Positions 43,655 through 54,882 of a DNA stretch of 64,000 nt are shown here, piece by piece (the stretch's first letter is position 1; each line of letters opens with the position of its first letter). Source of the DNA: Pseudoalteromonas carrageenovora IAM 12662. GTDB taxonomy: Bacteria > Pseudomonadota > Gammaproteobacteria > Enterobacterales > Alteromonadaceae. Location of the stretch: contig NZ_LT965928.1 of NCBI RefSeq assembly GCF_900239935.1, positions 296,945 to 360,944 of the forward strand. Direction: 5' to 3'. A program made the translations under genes and the position numbers. Below the pieces are notes generated by a model, which had not been told where the DNA came from, ran no database searches, and was given only the letters and a program-made list of their open reading frames with translations.

Positions 43655-45730
43655 ATGAAGAAAGTAACTATTACCGCCGCAAGTATTGCACTTGCGCTTG
43701 GCCTAGTAGGTTGCGGTGAAAAACAACAAGAAACAAAAGTCACCGAAACTGCAGCAGTCACGGCCCCTGCAGACAAAACGCTTGAGTTAGGTGTAGACCT
43801 TGCCAATATGGATGAGTCTGTACGTGCACAGGATGATTTTTACTACCACGTAAATGGTCAGTGGCTTGCTAAAACAGAGATCCCGGGCGATAAATCTAAC
43901 TACGGTTCTTTTTCGCAGCTATATGACGAGTCGCAAAAAGCGATGAAAGTGGCTCTTGAAAGCGCGGCTGCTAATAACGCGGCTAAAGCGGGCAGTGACG
44001 AGCATAAAATTGGTGCTTTTTATAAAAGCTACATGAATAAAGACGCGCGTAATGAAATGGGAATTACACCACTTCAGCCTTCTTTAGATACAATTGATAG
44101 TGTTGAGTCTAAAGCTGATTTAGCTGGCCTAATGGCTAAAATTCAAAAGCAAGGTGCTAGCTTACCATTTGGTTGGTTTGTAAATAACGATGCTAAAAAT
44201 TCAAGCGAATATGCCTTGTACTTATCACAATCAGGCCTTGGTTTACCGGACCGCGACTACTACTTAAAAGATGACGAAAAGTTCACTAAAATTCGTGCAG
44301 CTTATGAGCAGTACATGACCGATATTTTAGCTAAATCAGGTGTTAAAAATGCATCTGAAGCCGCTAAAAGCGTTATCGCATTTGAAAAGTCTTTAGCTGA
44401 TGCGCAGTGGAGCCGAGTACAAAGCCGTGATGCAACAAAATCGTATAATAAGATGACGGTTGCCGATGCTGATAAACTAATGGGCGATTTTGATTTAGCT
44501 ACGTTTTTTAAAGACGCTGGTGTGGATATACAAGAAATTATTGTGCGTCAGCCAAGCTACCTAGAAGCATTTGCCGATGTGTATAAAAACACAGACGTAA
44601 CAACGTGGAAAAACTATTTAAAATTCCATTTTGTTAGTGGTTATGCACAGTTACTTAGTGACGATTTAGTTGACCTTAAATTTAACTTTTACAGCACAAC
44701 ATTGCGTGGTGTAGAAGAGCAAGCGCCACTTTGGAAAAAAGCCGTTGATGCTTCTAACAGTGTACTGGGTGAAATTTTAGGTAAAGTGTACGTTAAAGAT
44801 AACTTCCCGCCAGAAGCGAAAGCGCGTATGGAAGAGCTAGTCGATAACGTAATTAAAGGCTACGGTGTAGCTATTGAAAACCTTGAGTGGATGAGCCCTG
44901 AAACTAAGCTTGCAGCGCAAGAAAAGCTAAACAAATTTACCCCTAAAATTGGTTACCCAGATAAGTGGAAAGACTACTCTGAGCTTACAATCAATTCAGA
45001 TGAACTAGTAGGTAACTACATTCGTTACAGTGAATGGGCTTACAAAGACATGATTGCTAAATTAGGCAAGCCTGTTGATCGTTCTGAGTGGCACATGACG
45101 CCGCAAACGGTAAATGCTTATTATAATCCGGTAAACAACGAAATTGTATTTCCTGCTGCAATTTTGCAACCACCATTCTTTAATTTAGAAGCGGATGATG
45201 CTGTAAACTACGGTGCAATTGGCGCGGTAATTGGCCACGAACTAGGCCACGGTTTTGACGACCAAGGTGCTAAATACGACGGTGATGGTAACTTACGTAA
45301 CTGGTGGAGCGAGACTGACCTTGCACAGTTTGAAGAGCGTACAGGTGCACTAGTGGCACAATACAACGAGTACAAACCGTTTGAAGATGCAGGTGTTAAC
45401 GGCGAACTAACGCTTGGCGAAAACATTGGTGATTTAGGTGGCTTAACCGTAGCGCATAAAGCATATATGTTATCTTTAGGTGATAGCAAAGCGCCGGTAA
45501 TTGATGGTTACACAGGCGATCAACGCTTCTTTATGGGCTGGTCACAAATTTGGCGCCGTAAGTATCGTGATGAAGAGTTACGTAACCGGTTAATGACAGA
45601 CCCACATTCACCAAGCCACTACCGTGTAATCGGTATCTTGTCGAACATGCCTGAATTTTACGAAGCGTTTGACGTAAAAGAAGGCGACAAAATGTATATC
45701 AAACCAGAAGATCGCGTAAAAATTTGGTAA
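43655..45730 (+). CDS. M13 (neprilysin-type) zinc metallopeptidase, lipoprotein
   Basis: A 691-residue M13-family endopeptidase. A lipoprotein signal peptide ends in LVGC (Cys20), so it should be anchored in the cell envelope. The zinc site HELGH is at 528-532 and the third ligand Glu589 lies in GENIGDLGG; the substrate-binding NAYYNP motif and C-terminal RVIGILSNMPEFYEAF are also present. Such peptidases degrade oligopeptides outside the cytoplasm. The gene stands alone, with its own terminator. Confidence 0.93.
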   Translation: MKKVTITAASIALALGLVGCGEKQQETKVTETAAVTAPADKTLELGVDLANMDESVRAQDDFYYHVNGQWLAKTEIPGDKSNYGSFSQLYDESQKAMKVALESAAANNAAKAGSDEHKIGAFYKSYMNKDARNEMGITPLQPSLDTIDSVESKADLAGLMAKIQKQGASLPFGWFVNNDAKNSSEYALYLSQSGLGLPDRDYYLKDDEKFTKIRAAYEQYMTDILAKSGVKNASEAAKSVIAFEKSLADAQWSRVQSRDATKSYNKMTVADADKLMGDFDLATFFKDAGVDIQEIIVRQPSYLEAFADVYKNTDVTTWKNYLKFHFVSGYAQLLSDDLVDLKFNFYSTTLRGVEEQAPLWKKAVDASNSVLGEILGKVYVKDNFPPEAKARMEELVDNVIKGYGVAIENLEWMSPETKLAAQEKLNKFTPKIGYPDKWKDYSELTINSDELVGNYIRYSEWAYKDMIAKLGKPVDRSEWHMTPQTVNAYYNPVNNEIVFPAAILQPPFFNLEADDAVNYGAIGAVIGHELGHGFDDQGAKYDGDGNLRNWWSETDLAQFEERTGALVAQYNEYKPFEDAGVNGELTLGENIGDLGGLTVAHKAYMLSLGDSKAPVIDGYTGDQRFFMGWSQIWRRKYRDEELRNRLMTDPHSPSHYRVIGILSNMPEFYEAFDVKEGDKMYIKPEDRVKIW

Positions 45731-45766
45731 TTGATATTTATTTTAATTAGCTTAACCAAAATTTAG

Positions 45767-45802
45767 AAAAACCAGCAAGTGTTTAGCTTGCTGGTTTTTT
45801 TT
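45767..45802 (+). terminator. Terminator of the M13 peptidase
   Basis: AAAAACCAGCAAG / CTTGCTGGTTTTT with a 7-base loop, then more T residues; it lies between convergent genes and the A-run side suits the minus strand as well. Confidence 0.92.
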
Positions 45803-45820
45803 ATACCAATAACATTGCTG

Positions 45821-46888
45821 CTATTGCATGAGGGTTTTATGCATCCAGCTTTCATTACTTAAAATGTTTTTATACAAAGCCAGTTGGTTTTGAGCACGCT
45901 CTAAATTATGCTCTGCATGAGTAGTTTTAAAGTACACATCGTTATTTAAGTAATCAGCTAAAAAACGCACGCTAAGCATTAACGGCATAATTTTAGCACC
46001 AAGCAATAAGCTTGATTGCTCTGACTTACTCATAATAGGCTTAAGCGGAGCGAGGTAGCCCTTAACGAGCGCCTCAAAAATCTCTTTACGAATAACTACC
46101 TTATCAAGGTTGGTCGAGTCTTCTGCCTCAGCGCAACAAAATGTACGTACCATGTCACCAAAATCATACAGTAAAAACCCTGACATACAGGTATCTAAAT
46201 CGATAACCGCTTTTGCTTTATGCGTATTACTACAATACAGCATGTTATTTATTTTAGTGTCGTTATGGCAAACCCGAATAGGTAAGTCGGCAGCTATATC
46301 ACTGAGTTCTGTAATTAAATGCTGCTGCGATAAGCAAAAGGCTATTTCGCTTTCACAGCGAATGAGACGCTTATCACTACTTGTATTTATAGCTGAATTT
46401 AATTGCTCAAAGCGCATGGCTAAGTTATGAAAATCCTCAATAACAGTGTAAAGCGATGCGGCGTCAAAATCGTGAAGGGCGCTTACAAAGGTGCCAAATG
46501 CTAAAGCAGCCTGATGTGCTTGCTCTATGGTTTTAACCACATCTTCACTAAAGCTTTGGCTAATAAAGTTAAGTACTCGGTATTGCTCGTTTTCAATACT
46601 TATTAAGTACTCATTGCTGCGTGTGCGTATGTGTTTAACAATCTCGAGCGGGTAGCTGTTACTTTGCTGTTTAGCGCATAAGTGCTGTTCAATTAATTTT
46701 GCATTATTAATGAGTTGCACAGGGTGTTTAAATACATGGGTATTGAGCTTTTGCACAATAAATTGCTGCGACGCATTACTAAGCAGCCACGTCGTATTTA
46801 TGTGGCCGCTACCTATAACGCTAACCTGAGTAAGCTCAGGGTTTAGCGCTAAAAGCCCACTTAATTTATTTTGAATTAACGTATTCAT
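45821..46888 (-). CDS. APH-family small-molecule kinase, similar to N-acetylhexosamine 1-kinase
   Basis: A 355-residue aminoglycoside-phosphotransferase-fold kinase. The Brenner-type catalytic loop is VCHNDTKINNML (catalytic Asp), followed by the metal-binding VIDLDTCMSG and YDFGDMVRTF. The pattern HNDTKxNN plus IDLDT and DFGD is that of NahK (N-acetylhexosamine 1-kinase, about 360 residues) rather than of antibiotic kinases. A sugar substrate is therefore likely but unproved. It follows mutT by five bases and is probably co-transcribed with it. Confidence 0.8.
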   Translation of the reverse strand: MNTLIQNKLSGLLALNPELTQVSVIGSGHINTTWLLSNASQQFIVQKLNTHVFKHPVQLINNAKLIEQHLCAKQQSNSYPLEIVKHIRTRSNEYLISIENEQYRVLNFISQSFSEDVVKTIEQAHQAALAFGTFVSALHDFDAASLYTVIEDFHNLAMRFEQLNSAINTSSDKRLIRCESEIAFCLSQQHLITELSDIAADLPIRVCHNDTKINNMLYCSNTHKAKAVIDLDTCMSGFLLYDFGDMVRTFCCAEAEDSTNLDKVVIRKEIFEALVKGYLAPLKPIMSKSEQSSLLLGAKIMPLMLSVRFLADYLNNDVYFKTTHAEHNLERAQNQLALYKNILSNESWMHKTLMQ

Positions 46889-46893
46889 TTAAC

Positions 46894-47292
46894 CTACGCG
46901 TATCGAGCTTGTAGTTTTTCAATAATATCAGCGTTAGCCGCAGGGAAGTCGTAGTTACTAAGCTCACTAATGGCAACCCATTCGCTTGGTTGTCCTTCAG
47001 CGCCACGCGCTTCACCACTAAAATTACTAACGACATGAATATCGAGTTTTACACATTTATCGCCGTAGTCATGCTCAATCACCATTAGCTGGCTAGAGCT
47101 GTGAATTGTGATCCCCACTTCTTCTGTTAGCTCTCGCTTAAGCGCTGCAAATACGCTTTCGCCAGCCTCTACTTTGCCACCCGGAAATTCCCATAAGCCA
47201 CCTTGGTGTTGCTCATCACCGCGCTTACAAATAAAAATGGCATTGTTTTTTTTAATAACACCTACGGCTACATTTACTATTTTTATTGTCAT
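46894..47292 (-). CDS. mutT: 8-oxo-dGTP diphosphatase MutT
   Basis: A 132-residue Nudix hydrolase that removes oxidised dGTP. The Nudix box GGKVEAGESVFAALKRELTEEVGI is complete (here quoted as GGKVEAGE and RELTEEVG). N-terminal VAVGVIKKNNAIFICKR and the WEFPGGK motif match E. coli MutT (129). It lies downstream of secA on the same strand, as in E. coli, but beyond the secA terminator, with its own GGAG ribosome site. Confidence 0.94.
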   Translation of the reverse strand: MTIKIVNVAVGVIKKNNAIFICKRGDEQHQGGLWEFPGGKVEAGESVFAALKRELTEEVGITIHSSSQLMVIEHDYGDKCVKLDIHVVSNFSGEARGAEGQPSEWVAISELSNYDFPAANADIIEKLQARYA

Positions 47293-47305
47293 GTTTTTAC
47301 TCCAT

Positions 47306-47333
47306 AAAAAAAGCGACGCTAGCGTCGCTTTTT
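47306..47333 (-). terminator. Terminator of secA
   Basis: A perfect palindrome AAAAAGCGACGCT / AGCGTCGCTTTTT centred on 47320, with A and T runs; on the minus strand it follows secA by about 20 bases. Confidence 0.92.
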
Positions 47334-47352
47334 AATTACTTACAATGCGTAG

Positions 47353-50061
47353 TTATTTTAATTTACCACAACACTGTTTGAATTTTTGACCTGAACCACA
47401 AGGGCACGGATCATTACGGCCAACTTTTGGCTCTGTTCTAGCCATTACGGTTGCGCTTTGAGGTGCTTCGCCGCCTACGTGCTCAGCTTCTTCATGTTGG
47501 TATTCGCGAGGAGCATTTTCACTCTTACGGTGTTGCTCTTCTACTTTTTCAACATCTTCTTCTGCACGTACTTGTACTTTACTTAAAATGCCAACTACAT
47601 CAACTTTTAAGTTTTCAAGCATTTCAGAGAACAGCTCAAACGACTCGCGTTTGTACTCTTGCTTAGGATTCTTTTGCGCGTAACCACGTAAGTGAATACC
47701 TTGGCGTAAGTGATCCATTGCAGCAAGATGATCTTTCCAGTGCTGATCAAGGCTTTGTAGCATAATCGCTTTTTCAAACTGGCGAAGTACAGAGTCGCCA
47801 ACTTGTTCTTCTTTTTGCTGGTATGACTGCTCAACAGCTTGCTCAATACGTTCACGAAGTTTTTCTTCGTAAAGTTTATTGTCATCGGCTAACCACTGAG
47901 TAATTGGTAGCTCAATTAAGAAGTCTTGTTTTAATCGCTCTTCGAGGCCAGGCACATCCCACATTTCAGCAAGACTTTGTGGTGCAATGTACTGGTCAAT
48001 AACACCAGCAAGTACATCACCACGGATAGCCGTGATAGTTTCTGAAATATCGCCTTCTTCAAGCAGTTCGTTACGCTGAGAGTAAACAACACGACGTTGA
48101 TCGTTTGCTACATCATCGTATTCAAGTAGTTGCTTACGTACATCAAAGTTACGTGCTTCTACTTTACGTTGTGCGTTTTCAATTGCGCGGTTTACCCATG
48201 GGTGCTCAATTGCTTCGCCTCGTTGCATGCCTAGCTTACGCATCATGTTAGTCATGCGCTCGCCGGCAAATATACGCATTAGCGCATCATCCATTGATAG
48301 GTAAAAACGGCTAGAGCCGGCATCACCTTGACGACCAGAACGACCACGTAATTGGTTATCTATACGTCTCGATTCATGGCGCTCAGTACCGATGATGTGT
48401 AAACCGCCAGCATCAATTACTGCATCATGGCGAATTTTCCATGCTGCTTTAATTTCAGCAATTTGCTCATCTGTTGGATTTTCTAGTTTTTCAACTTCGC
48501 TGTTCCAGTTGCCGCCAAGCACGATATCGGTACCACGACCGGCCATGTTGGTTGCAATAGTAACAGTGCCTGGTAAACCTGCATCAGATACGATGTCAGC
48601 TTCTTGCGCGTGAAATTTAGCATTAAGTACATTGTGCTTAATTTTTTCTTTGCGTAAAAACTGTGATAAATACTCAGAGCTTTCAATTGAAATAGTACCG
48701 ACAAGCACAGGCTGTCCGCGCTCTTGGCAATCTTTAATATCAATTAAAATAGCTTCGTATTTTTCTTCTTGCGTTAGGTAAACTAAATCGGCGCGATCAT
48801 CACGAATCATCGGCTTATTAGTTGGCATAACTACGGTATCTAGGCCATAAATTGACTGAAACTCAAATGCTTCAGTGTCGGCTGTACCTGTCATACCTGC
48901 TAACGTTTCGTATAAACGGAAGTAGTTTTGGAAAGTGATTGAAGCAAGTGTTTGGTTTTCGTTTTGAATTTTTACGCCTTCTTTAGCTTCAACAGCTTGG
49001 TGTAAACCTTCAGACCAACGACGACCTTCCATTGAACGCCCTGTATGCTCATCGATAATAATGACTTCGTTTTCTTTAACAACGTAATCAACATCTTTTT
49101 GATAAAGCTTATGAGCGCGTAGTGCTGCATATACATGGCTTAAAAGGGTAATGCTACTTGCAGAGTAAAGCGAGTCGCCTTCTTCAATTAAGTTACGTTC
49201 AGTTAATAAGTCTTCAACTTTAATTTGGCCGCGTTCAGTTAAATGAACTTGCTTAGACTTTTCGTCAATTGTGTAATCGCCATCGCCTTCAACACCTTCT
49301 TCGTCTTCTTTTTCTTGAAGCTCTAAAAGCGGTACTATTTTGTTGATTTCGATGTAAAGCTCAGAGCTATCTTCAGCCGGACCTGAAATAATAAGTGGTG
49401 TACGCGCTTCATCGATTAGGATTGAATCCACTTCATCTACTACTGCATAAAACAATGGACGCTGTACGCGCTCATCAATGCTAAATGCCATGTTGTCACG
49501 AAGGTAGTCAAAACCAAATTCGTTATTTGTACCGTAGGTAATGTCAGCAGTATAAGCTTGCTTTTTCTGCTGTGGCATCATGCCAGGTACGTTACAGCCC
49601 ACAGTTAGGCCTAAGAACTCAAATAACTCGCGGTTTGTTTCAGCATCACGTTTAGCAAGGTAGTCGTTCACGGTAATTACGTGTACGCCTTTGCCTGTTA
49701 AGCCATTTAAGTAGGCTGGAAGTGTTGCTGTTAGTGTTTTACCTTCACCGGTACGCATTTCTGCAATGCGACCTTGATGTAAAACCATACCACCTAATAG
49801 CTGTACGTCGAAGTGACGCATGCCATTTACACGCTTTGACGCTTCACGTACCACTGCAAATGCTTCTGGTAAAATGTCGTCAAGGCTTTGTCCGTTATCG
49901 TAACGTTCTCTAAACTCAGCTGTTTTAGCTCTTAAATCTTCATCAGAAAGCGCTTCTAATTGCGTTTCTAGCGCGTTAATTAGCGCGACCGTCTTTCTTA
50001 GGTTTTTAATAGTGCGGTCATTGCGACTACCAAAAATCTTGGTAAATAAATTAGATATCAT
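47353..50061 (-). CDS. secA: Protein translocase ATPase SecA
   Basis: The 902-residue motor that drives unfolded proteins through SecYEG. Motifs in order: MRTGEGKT (Walker A, about 102-109), [16 protein letters not shown] (DEAD-like), the preprotein-binding region, [10 protein letters not shown], and [11 protein letters not shown] in motor 2. A C-terminal zinc tail [14 protein letters not shown] binds SecB. Length equals E. coli SecA (901). No secM-like leader peptide is evident in the 370 bases upstream; instead there is a long inverted repeat. Confidence 0.97.
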   Translation of the reverse strand: MISNLFTKIFGSRNDRTIKNLRKTVALINALETQLEALSDEDLRAKTAEFRERYDNGQSLDDILPEAFAVVREASKRVNGMRHFDVQLLGGMVLHQGRIAEMRTGEGKTLTATLPAYLNGLTGKGVHVITVNDYLAKRDAETNRELFEFLGLTVGCNVPGMMPQQKKQAYTADITYGTNNEFGFDYLRDNMAFSIDERVQRPLFYAVVDEVDSILIDEARTPLIISGPAEDSSELYIEINKIVPLLELQEKEDEEGVEGDGDYTIDEKSKQVHLTERGQIKVEDLLTERNLIEEGDSLYSASSITLLSHVYAALRAHKLYQKDVDYVVKENEVIIIDEHTGRSMEGRRWSEGLHQAVEAKEGVKIQNENQTLASITFQNYFRLYETLAGMTGTADTEAFEFQSIYGLDTVVMPTNKPMIRDDRADLVYLTQEEKYEAILIDIKDCQERGQPVLVGTISIESSEYLSQFLRKEKIKHNVLNAKFHAQEADIVSDAGLPGTVTIATNMAGRGTDIVLGGNWNSEVEKLENPTDEQIAEIKAAWKIRHDAVIDAGGLHIIGTERHESRRIDNQLRGRSGRQGDAGSSRFYLSMDDALMRIFAGERMTNMMRKLGMQRGEAIEHPWVNRAIENAQRKVEARNFDVRKQLLEYDDVANDQRRVVYSQRNELLEEGDISETITAIRGDVLAGVIDQYIAPQSLAEMWDVPGLEERLKQDFLIELPITQWLADDNKLYEEKLRERIEQAVEQSYQQKEEQVGDSVLRQFEKAIMLQSLDQHWKDHLAAMDHLRQGIHLRGYAQKNPKQEYKRESFELFSEMLENLKVDVVGILSKVQVRAEEDVEKVEEQHRKSENAPREYQHEEAEHVGGEAPQSATVMARTEPKVGRNDPCPCGSGQKFKQCCGKLK

Positions 50062-50120
50062 GATAAAACCGTTACAATGTATTCTTTGTTAACCGAGTGT
50101 CGGCTAACCCATTTTTTACA

Positions 50121-50174
50121 ATTGGTAATTAATATGTGCTTTTACATAACACGTAGAACATATTAATTAGCAAT
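50121..50174 (-). promoter_or_regulatory. Long inverted repeat in the secA upstream region
   Basis: TAATTAATATGT (50126-50137) and ACATATTAATTA (50158-50169) are perfectly complementary; with one mismatch the arms extend to ATTG/CAAT (17 bp). The loop is 20 bases. It lies 60-113 bases before the secA start. The rest of 50062-50432 holds no gene that I can support. Confidence 0.5.
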
Positions 50175-50432
50175 TTTGTATTAAAGCGCCCAAAAAGCAC
50201 TGTTTATTACGTGCGCTACTATACCAGACTCTGGCAAACAACAAACTATCTCAACAAAAAGATGTGTATTTAAAACAGAAAATTTTGATCTGATGCGAAA
50301 AAATCGCTTTAACTGATTTAATTACGCTAAAAATAGCCGCAAGTTGTAAAGATATGGTGCTAAATAAATTAAAAACAAGGGGAGTAGGCGCACAAGTTTT
50401 ATACTTAGCGCTCTACATTGTTACCCCATATT

Positions 50433-52460
50433 TTATAACTTAAATTGGTTTACTGTTTTATTAAGTGCGGCAGCTAAATCGCTTAAATCACGCGCTTCAT
50501 CAGCAAGTGTATAAGCATGATCGGCTGTACTATTTACTAAGTTGTTAATTGCCGATAGGCTGGTATTAATATCTTCAGCAACAACAGTTTGCTCCTCGGT
50601 AGAGGTGGCAATTTGGTGGCTTTGGTCTTGTACTTTAGTAACCGATTGCGCAATATTTTGCAGTGAGCTAAGTACTTCTTTGGTTTGTGATACTGAGCCT
50701 TCTGTTTGCTCTTGGCCTTGTAGCATCATTACCGATGCTTGCTGCGCTATTTGTTGCAAGCGAGAAATCATATTACGAATATCGTCGGTAGATTCTTGCG
50801 TACGACTTGCAAGTGAGCGTACTTCGTCAGCTACCACGGCAAAACCACGACCATGCTCGCCAGCTCGGGCTGCTTCAATAGCTGCATTAAGAGCAAGTAA
50901 GTTAGTTTGATCGGCAATGGAGTTAATTACATCAACTAATGCACCTATGTTATTACTTTCTTGCTCAAGGCCTGCCACTACTTTAGATGCTTCACCTATG
51001 TGAAGTGCAAGCTCGGTCATTACTTTTTGTGCTTGCGTTGAACGATTAGCCCCTTCTGCTGTAATGGCTTGCACTTCTTCGGCAGCACTGTTGGTGTGCT
51101 GCGCATTACGTGAAATTTCAAGTACGGTACTGGCCATTTCGGTAACCGCAGCGCTTACGCTATCTACTTGTTGTTTTTCTTGCTGTATTTCAGTATTTGT
51201 TTGCTCAGATACGCGCCTAAGCTGCGCTGCTGCATTAGTTAATTGCTCTGCTTGTGCGGCGGTTTCGAGCATCATGGCACGCAGTTTATCAATAAAGGTG
51301 TTCATATGATTAGCCAACTGGCCCACTTCATCTTTACTGTCGATATTAATTTTTTGCGTTAAATCGCCTTCACCCGATGCTATATCACGCATGATGTTAG
51401 TAAGTGTTGTGATAGGCTGCGAGATCATTTGAGTAGCCCACAAAATCATGGCTAAAATAATAACAAGCATAATAATTACAGCTGTAATGGTGGTAGTAAC
51501 GGCTGCATTTACTGGCGCTTCAATCATGCTGGTAGGAATAAGTATCCCTACGTACCAATCTAAATAAGGCTGCTCTAGTTGCAAACGGTGGTAAACCACA
51601 TAAAACTCTTCACCTTTTAAAGTAACCAGTTGGCTACCCTCAAGGTTATTGCGCATTTGAGTGTTTAGACTTTTAAAGCCAGATGTATTTGCAAATTGTT
51701 GTTCTAGGCCGTCGAGCCCTTCTTTACCTTTAGGGCCTTCGTCGGTAATAGATAATTTATGGCCTGTGGCTTTTGAAAAGTGTACTACTTTTTGATTGCC
51801 GTCGAGCAAAAACCCGTAGCCTTGACCATTAAAACGAATGTCTTCGACCATATCGTTAATTTTATTTAGCTGCAGATCAACACCGCCCATACCTATGAGT
51901 TTACGATGCGCGTTATATACTGGTTGTTGAACTACTGCTGATGCCACACCTGTAGTTAAGTCAACCGAAATTGGCCCCACGTAAAGCTTGTTGATTTGCA
52001 AAGCTTCTTGCCACCAACCACGCTTATAAGCATAGTAAGGTTGGCCGTTGTACTGACTGGTACGTTCGTTTTCTTTAAAATATTCACCAGTGGTTGCTGA
52101 AGCAAAAAAGGCTGATAATACGTTTTCATCATTTGAGCTAATACGCACAAAATCTTGGTTTACTTCGCTGTAACCTGGTGCATTTTTAATTGGTTGATCA
52201 CGCACATTCCAATTTTCAAAAAAGTTGACTAAATGCGGGTTATTTACAAAAGTCGACACCAATTTACCGTACATTGCAAAGTAGCTTTGCATTGATAGTT
52301 GTTCGCTTTGTAGGTAGCTTTGTGCTTCGCGCTCTATGTTAACTCGGGAAAGATCTGCGATATGTTTAACAAAAAAAGTTGAGGCAATTATCAGTAAAAC
52401 TGTGATCGTTCCACCAATCAATAATAATATTTTCTTCCGTAATGATAAATTATTTAGCAT
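50433..52460 (-). CDS. Methyl-accepting chemotaxis protein with dCache sensor
   Basis: A 675-residue chemoreceptor: TM1 (about 10-27), a periplasmic double-Cache-like domain (to about 320; [24 protein letters not shown] and [13 protein letters not shown] are dCache hallmarks), TM2 (about 326-346), HAMP (350-400) and a cytoplasmic signalling hairpin with the invariant tip [16 protein letters not shown] and [10 protein letters not shown]. Such receptors control the CheA kinase. dCache family members often sense amino acids or organic acids, but the ligand is not readable. It ends without the NWETF receptor tail. Confidence 0.92.
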   Translation of the reverse strand: MLNNLSLRKKILLLIGGTITVLLIIASTFFVKHIADLSRVNIEREAQSYLQSEQLSMQSYFAMYGKLVSTFVNNPHLVNFFENWNVRDQPIKNAPGYSEVNQDFVRISSNDENVLSAFFASATTGEYFKENERTSQYNGQPYYAYKRGWWQEALQINKLYVGPISVDLTTGVASAVVQQPVYNAHRKLIGMGGVDLQLNKINDMVEDIRFNGQGYGFLLDGNQKVVHFSKATGHKLSITDEGPKGKEGLDGLEQQFANTSGFKSLNTQMRNNLEGSQLVTLKGEEFYVVYHRLQLEQPYLDWYVGILIPTSMIEAPVNAAVTTTITAVIIMLVIILAMILWATQMISQPITTLTNIMRDIASGEGDLTQKINIDSKDEVGQLANHMNTFIDKLRAMMLETAAQAEQLTNAAAQLRRVSEQTNTEIQQEKQQVDSVSAAVTEMASTVLEISRNAQHTNSAAEEVQAITAEGANRSTQAQKVMTELALHIGEASKVVAGLEQESNNIGALVDVINSIADQTNLLALNAAIEAARAGEHGRGFAVVADEVRSLASRTQESTDDIRNMISRLQQIAQQASVMMLQGQEQTEGSVSQTKEVLSSLQNIAQSVTKVQDQSHQIATSTEEQTVVAEDINTSLSAINNLVNSTADHAYTLADEARDLSDLAAALNKTVNQFKL

Positions 52461-52568
52461 GAGTGTACGTATTATTGTTATTTAGTAAGTTATATCTAAT
52501 CATATCTTACTTAAAATCGCTACGAAGTTAGATAGAAAACACTAATTATGCGTTTAAAATGAAGGGTT

Positions 52569-53348
52569 ATGCAAAAAATGGAAACTAAAGCTAATAAATT
52601 AGTAGTACTAGGAGCTGGTTGGCTTGGTCATGCTTTGTGCGTACAAGCTAAACACGCGGGTTGGGAAGTACAAGGCACTCACCAAAGTGTTGAGCATAGC
52701 GATGATTTTCAGCGTCAATTTACATTGGTTAATAACAAGCTAAAACACGAAGTGGATTTGCGCGATGCCTATTGGGTGTGCGCTATACCTCCACGTAGCC
52801 GTAACACGCAAAGTAACTATCCAGAGATTTTAGCATCAGCACTTAATCTTGCTAAGCAGTTAAATTCAAAAGGCTTTATATTGTGCTCATCTACTGGGGT
52901 GTATGACCAAGAAGCTGGTGTTTATAGCGAAAGCAGTGAGATATCGTGTACAAATGAGCGACAAATAAAACTATACGATGCTGAAGAGCAAGTACTCGAA
53001 CAAGACGGTAAAGTACTGCGTTTAGCTGGGCTCCTTGGGCCAAATCGTGAGCCTGGTCGTTTTGTTGCAGGTAAAGAGCTAAACACATCGAGCCAACAAG
53101 TGGTTAATATGGTGCACCAGCAAGATGTAATAAATGCTATTTTTTCGGTAATCGAAAATTTTAATACGGGGCAAAATATTTACAATGTAGTTAATCCGTC
53201 ACATCCGACTAAAGCGAATTATTATGAACTAAAGTGTGCACAGCATGGCGGTGAAATGCCTACCTTTATAAGCGATGAAGTGGCTGAGCGAAAAGTGCTG
53301 GGCTCAGCCATTGAAGCATTAGGATTTAGTTATCAGCACACAATTTAA
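52569..53348 (+). CDS. NAD(P)-binding epimerase-like protein, YeeZ-type
   Basis: A 259-residue extended short-chain dehydrogenase-like protein. It aligns with E. coli YeeZ: the dinucleotide motif [17 protein letters not shown], the segment [21 protein letters not shown] and the C-terminal [16 protein letters not shown]. The catalytic YxxxK is not obvious ([16 protein letters not shown]), so the reaction is unknown. Start may be 52569 or the ATG nine bases later. The end overlaps the convergent hutH stop by four bases. Confidence 0.8.
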   Translation: MQKMETKANKLVVLGAGWLGHALCVQAKHAGWEVQGTHQSVEHSDDFQRQFTLVNNKLKHEVDLRDAYWVCAIPPRSRNTQSNYPEILASALNLAKQLNSKGFILCSSTGVYDQEAGVYSESSEISCTNERQIKLYDAEEQVLEQDGKVLRLAGLLGPNREPGRFVAGKELNTSSQQVVNMVHQQDVINAIFSVIENFNTGQNIYNVVNPSHPTKANYYELKCAQHGGEMPTFISDEVAERKVLGSAIEALGFSYQHTI

Positions 53349-54880
53349 TGTGCTGATGGCAGCGGGTTATCTATAACAAAGCCACACAATACACCCTGCG
53401 CTAAAAGCATATTTGCAGATTCAATATCAGGGGCAAAGTAGCGGTCTTTGTCGTAGTAGCTAACATGCTTACGTAGTAGTGCTTTGGCCTTTTCTACTTG
53501 CTCAGATGCTTTAAGTGGTGCTCTAAACTCAAGCCCTTGGGCGGAGGCTAGCCATTCAATAGCCAATACGCCTTGGGTGTTATTGGCCATTTCATTTAAG
53601 CGCCTAGCAGCAAAGGTTGCCATAGAGACATGATCTTCTTGATTTGCTGATGTTGGCAAGCTGTCTACAGAGGCAGGATGCGCGAGTGATTTGTTTTCTG
53701 ATGCAAGTGCGGCGGCGGTTACTTGGGCAATCATAAAGCCAGAATTTACCCCACCGTTTTCTACTAAAAAGGGTGGCAAGGTTGAGAGGTTTGAATCAAT
53801 TAGCAAGGCTATGCGTCGCTCGGCCAATGCGCCAATTTCAGCAATCGCAATTGCTAAATTATCGGCTGCCATAGCCACTGGCTCTGCATGAAAATTTCCA
53901 CCTGAAATAATATCGCCAACATCAGCAAACACCAGGGGGTTATCGGTCACCCCGTTTGATTCACATAAAAGCACCTCTGCGGCTTGGCGTATTTGTGTTA
54001 AACATGCGCCGAGTACCTGAGGTTGGCAGCGTAAGCAGTAAGGGTCTTGTACTTTTTCACAATTTACGTGAGATTGACTAATTTCAGAGTGTTCACTGAG
54101 AAGCTCTCTAAATACGCGAGCAGTATCTATTTGTCCACGTTGGCCTCGAATATCATGAATACGGGCATCAAATGGTGCACGGCTTCCTTTGGCAGCTTCA
54201 ATACTTATAGCGCCAATAACGCAGCTTTGCGTGTATAAATTCTCGGCTCTAAATAAACCTTGTAATGCAAATGCAGTAGACGCTTGTGTGCCATTTAATA
54301 ATGCTAAGCCTTCTTTTGCAGCAAGTGTAAGGGGCTCAAGCGCCGCTATTTTTAGGCCTTGGCTTGCGCTAATAACCTCGCCTTGATAGCGCATTTGGCC
54401 TTCGCCTAATAGCACCAAGCACATGTGGGCTAGGGGGGCTAAATCGCCCGATGCGCCAACAGAACCTTTTTTTGGCACACACGGATACACTTCACTTTTT
54501 AATAGCTGCATAAAAAATTGAATTACTTGCAATCGAATACCAGAGTAACCGCGCGAAAGCGAATTTACTTTAAGGGTTATCATTAGCCTTACGGTACTGT
54601 CATCCATGTATTCGCCAATACCCGCAGCATGCGAAAGAACAATGCTGCGCTGAAGTAACTCAAGCTCGCTATCGGCTATTTTAGTATTGGCTAATAATCC
54701 AAAACCTGTGTTAATTCCGTATACGGTGCGGTGCTCGTTTATTACATTTTGAACGGTTTGTGCACTGGCTGCTATTTGTGCCTCGGCGCTGCTTTTTAAA
54801 CTTAAATTAACAGCTGAATCGTTAATTTTTCTCAGTGTGTTTAAATCAAGGTGTCCGGGTGTGAGAGTGTGTGAAATCAT
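53345..54880 (-). CDS. hutH: Histidine ammonia-lyase
   Basis: HutH removes ammonia from histidine to give urocanate, the first step of histidine breakdown. The 511-residue protein has the Ala-Ser-Gly triplet that cyclises to the MIO cofactor (143-145 in [12 protein letters not shown]), the YGINTGFG loop (54-61) and the C-terminal [10 protein letters not shown] motif. It starts two bases after the hutU stop, so hutU-hutH is one transcript. Confidence 0.96.
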   Translation of the reverse strand: MISHTLTPGHLDLNTLRKINDSAVNLSLKSSAEAQIAASAQTVQNVINEHRTVYGINTGFGLLANTKIADSELELLQRSIVLSHAAGIGEYMDDSTVRLMITLKVNSLSRGYSGIRLQVIQFFMQLLKSEVYPCVPKKGSVGASGDLAPLAHMCLVLLGEGQMRYQGEVISASQGLKIAALEPLTLAAKEGLALLNGTQASTAFALQGLFRAENLYTQSCVIGAISIEAAKGSRAPFDARIHDIRGQRGQIDTARVFRELLSEHSEISQSHVNCEKVQDPYCLRCQPQVLGACLTQIRQAAEVLLCESNGVTDNPLVFADVGDIISGGNFHAEPVAMAADNLAIAIAEIGALAERRIALLIDSNLSTLPPFLVENGGVNSGFMIAQVTAAALASENKSLAHPASVDSLPTSANQEDHVSMATFAARRLNEMANNTQGVLAIEWLASAQGLEFRAPLKASEQVEKAKALLRKHVSYYDKDRYFAPDIESANMLLAQGVLCGFVIDNPLPSAH

Positions 54881-54882
54881 GA

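Noticed and set aside
50062..50432. A secM-type arrest peptide before secA
   Set aside because: No minus-strand reading frame with a ribosome site, signal peptide and FxxxxWIxxxxGIRAGP-like end was found.
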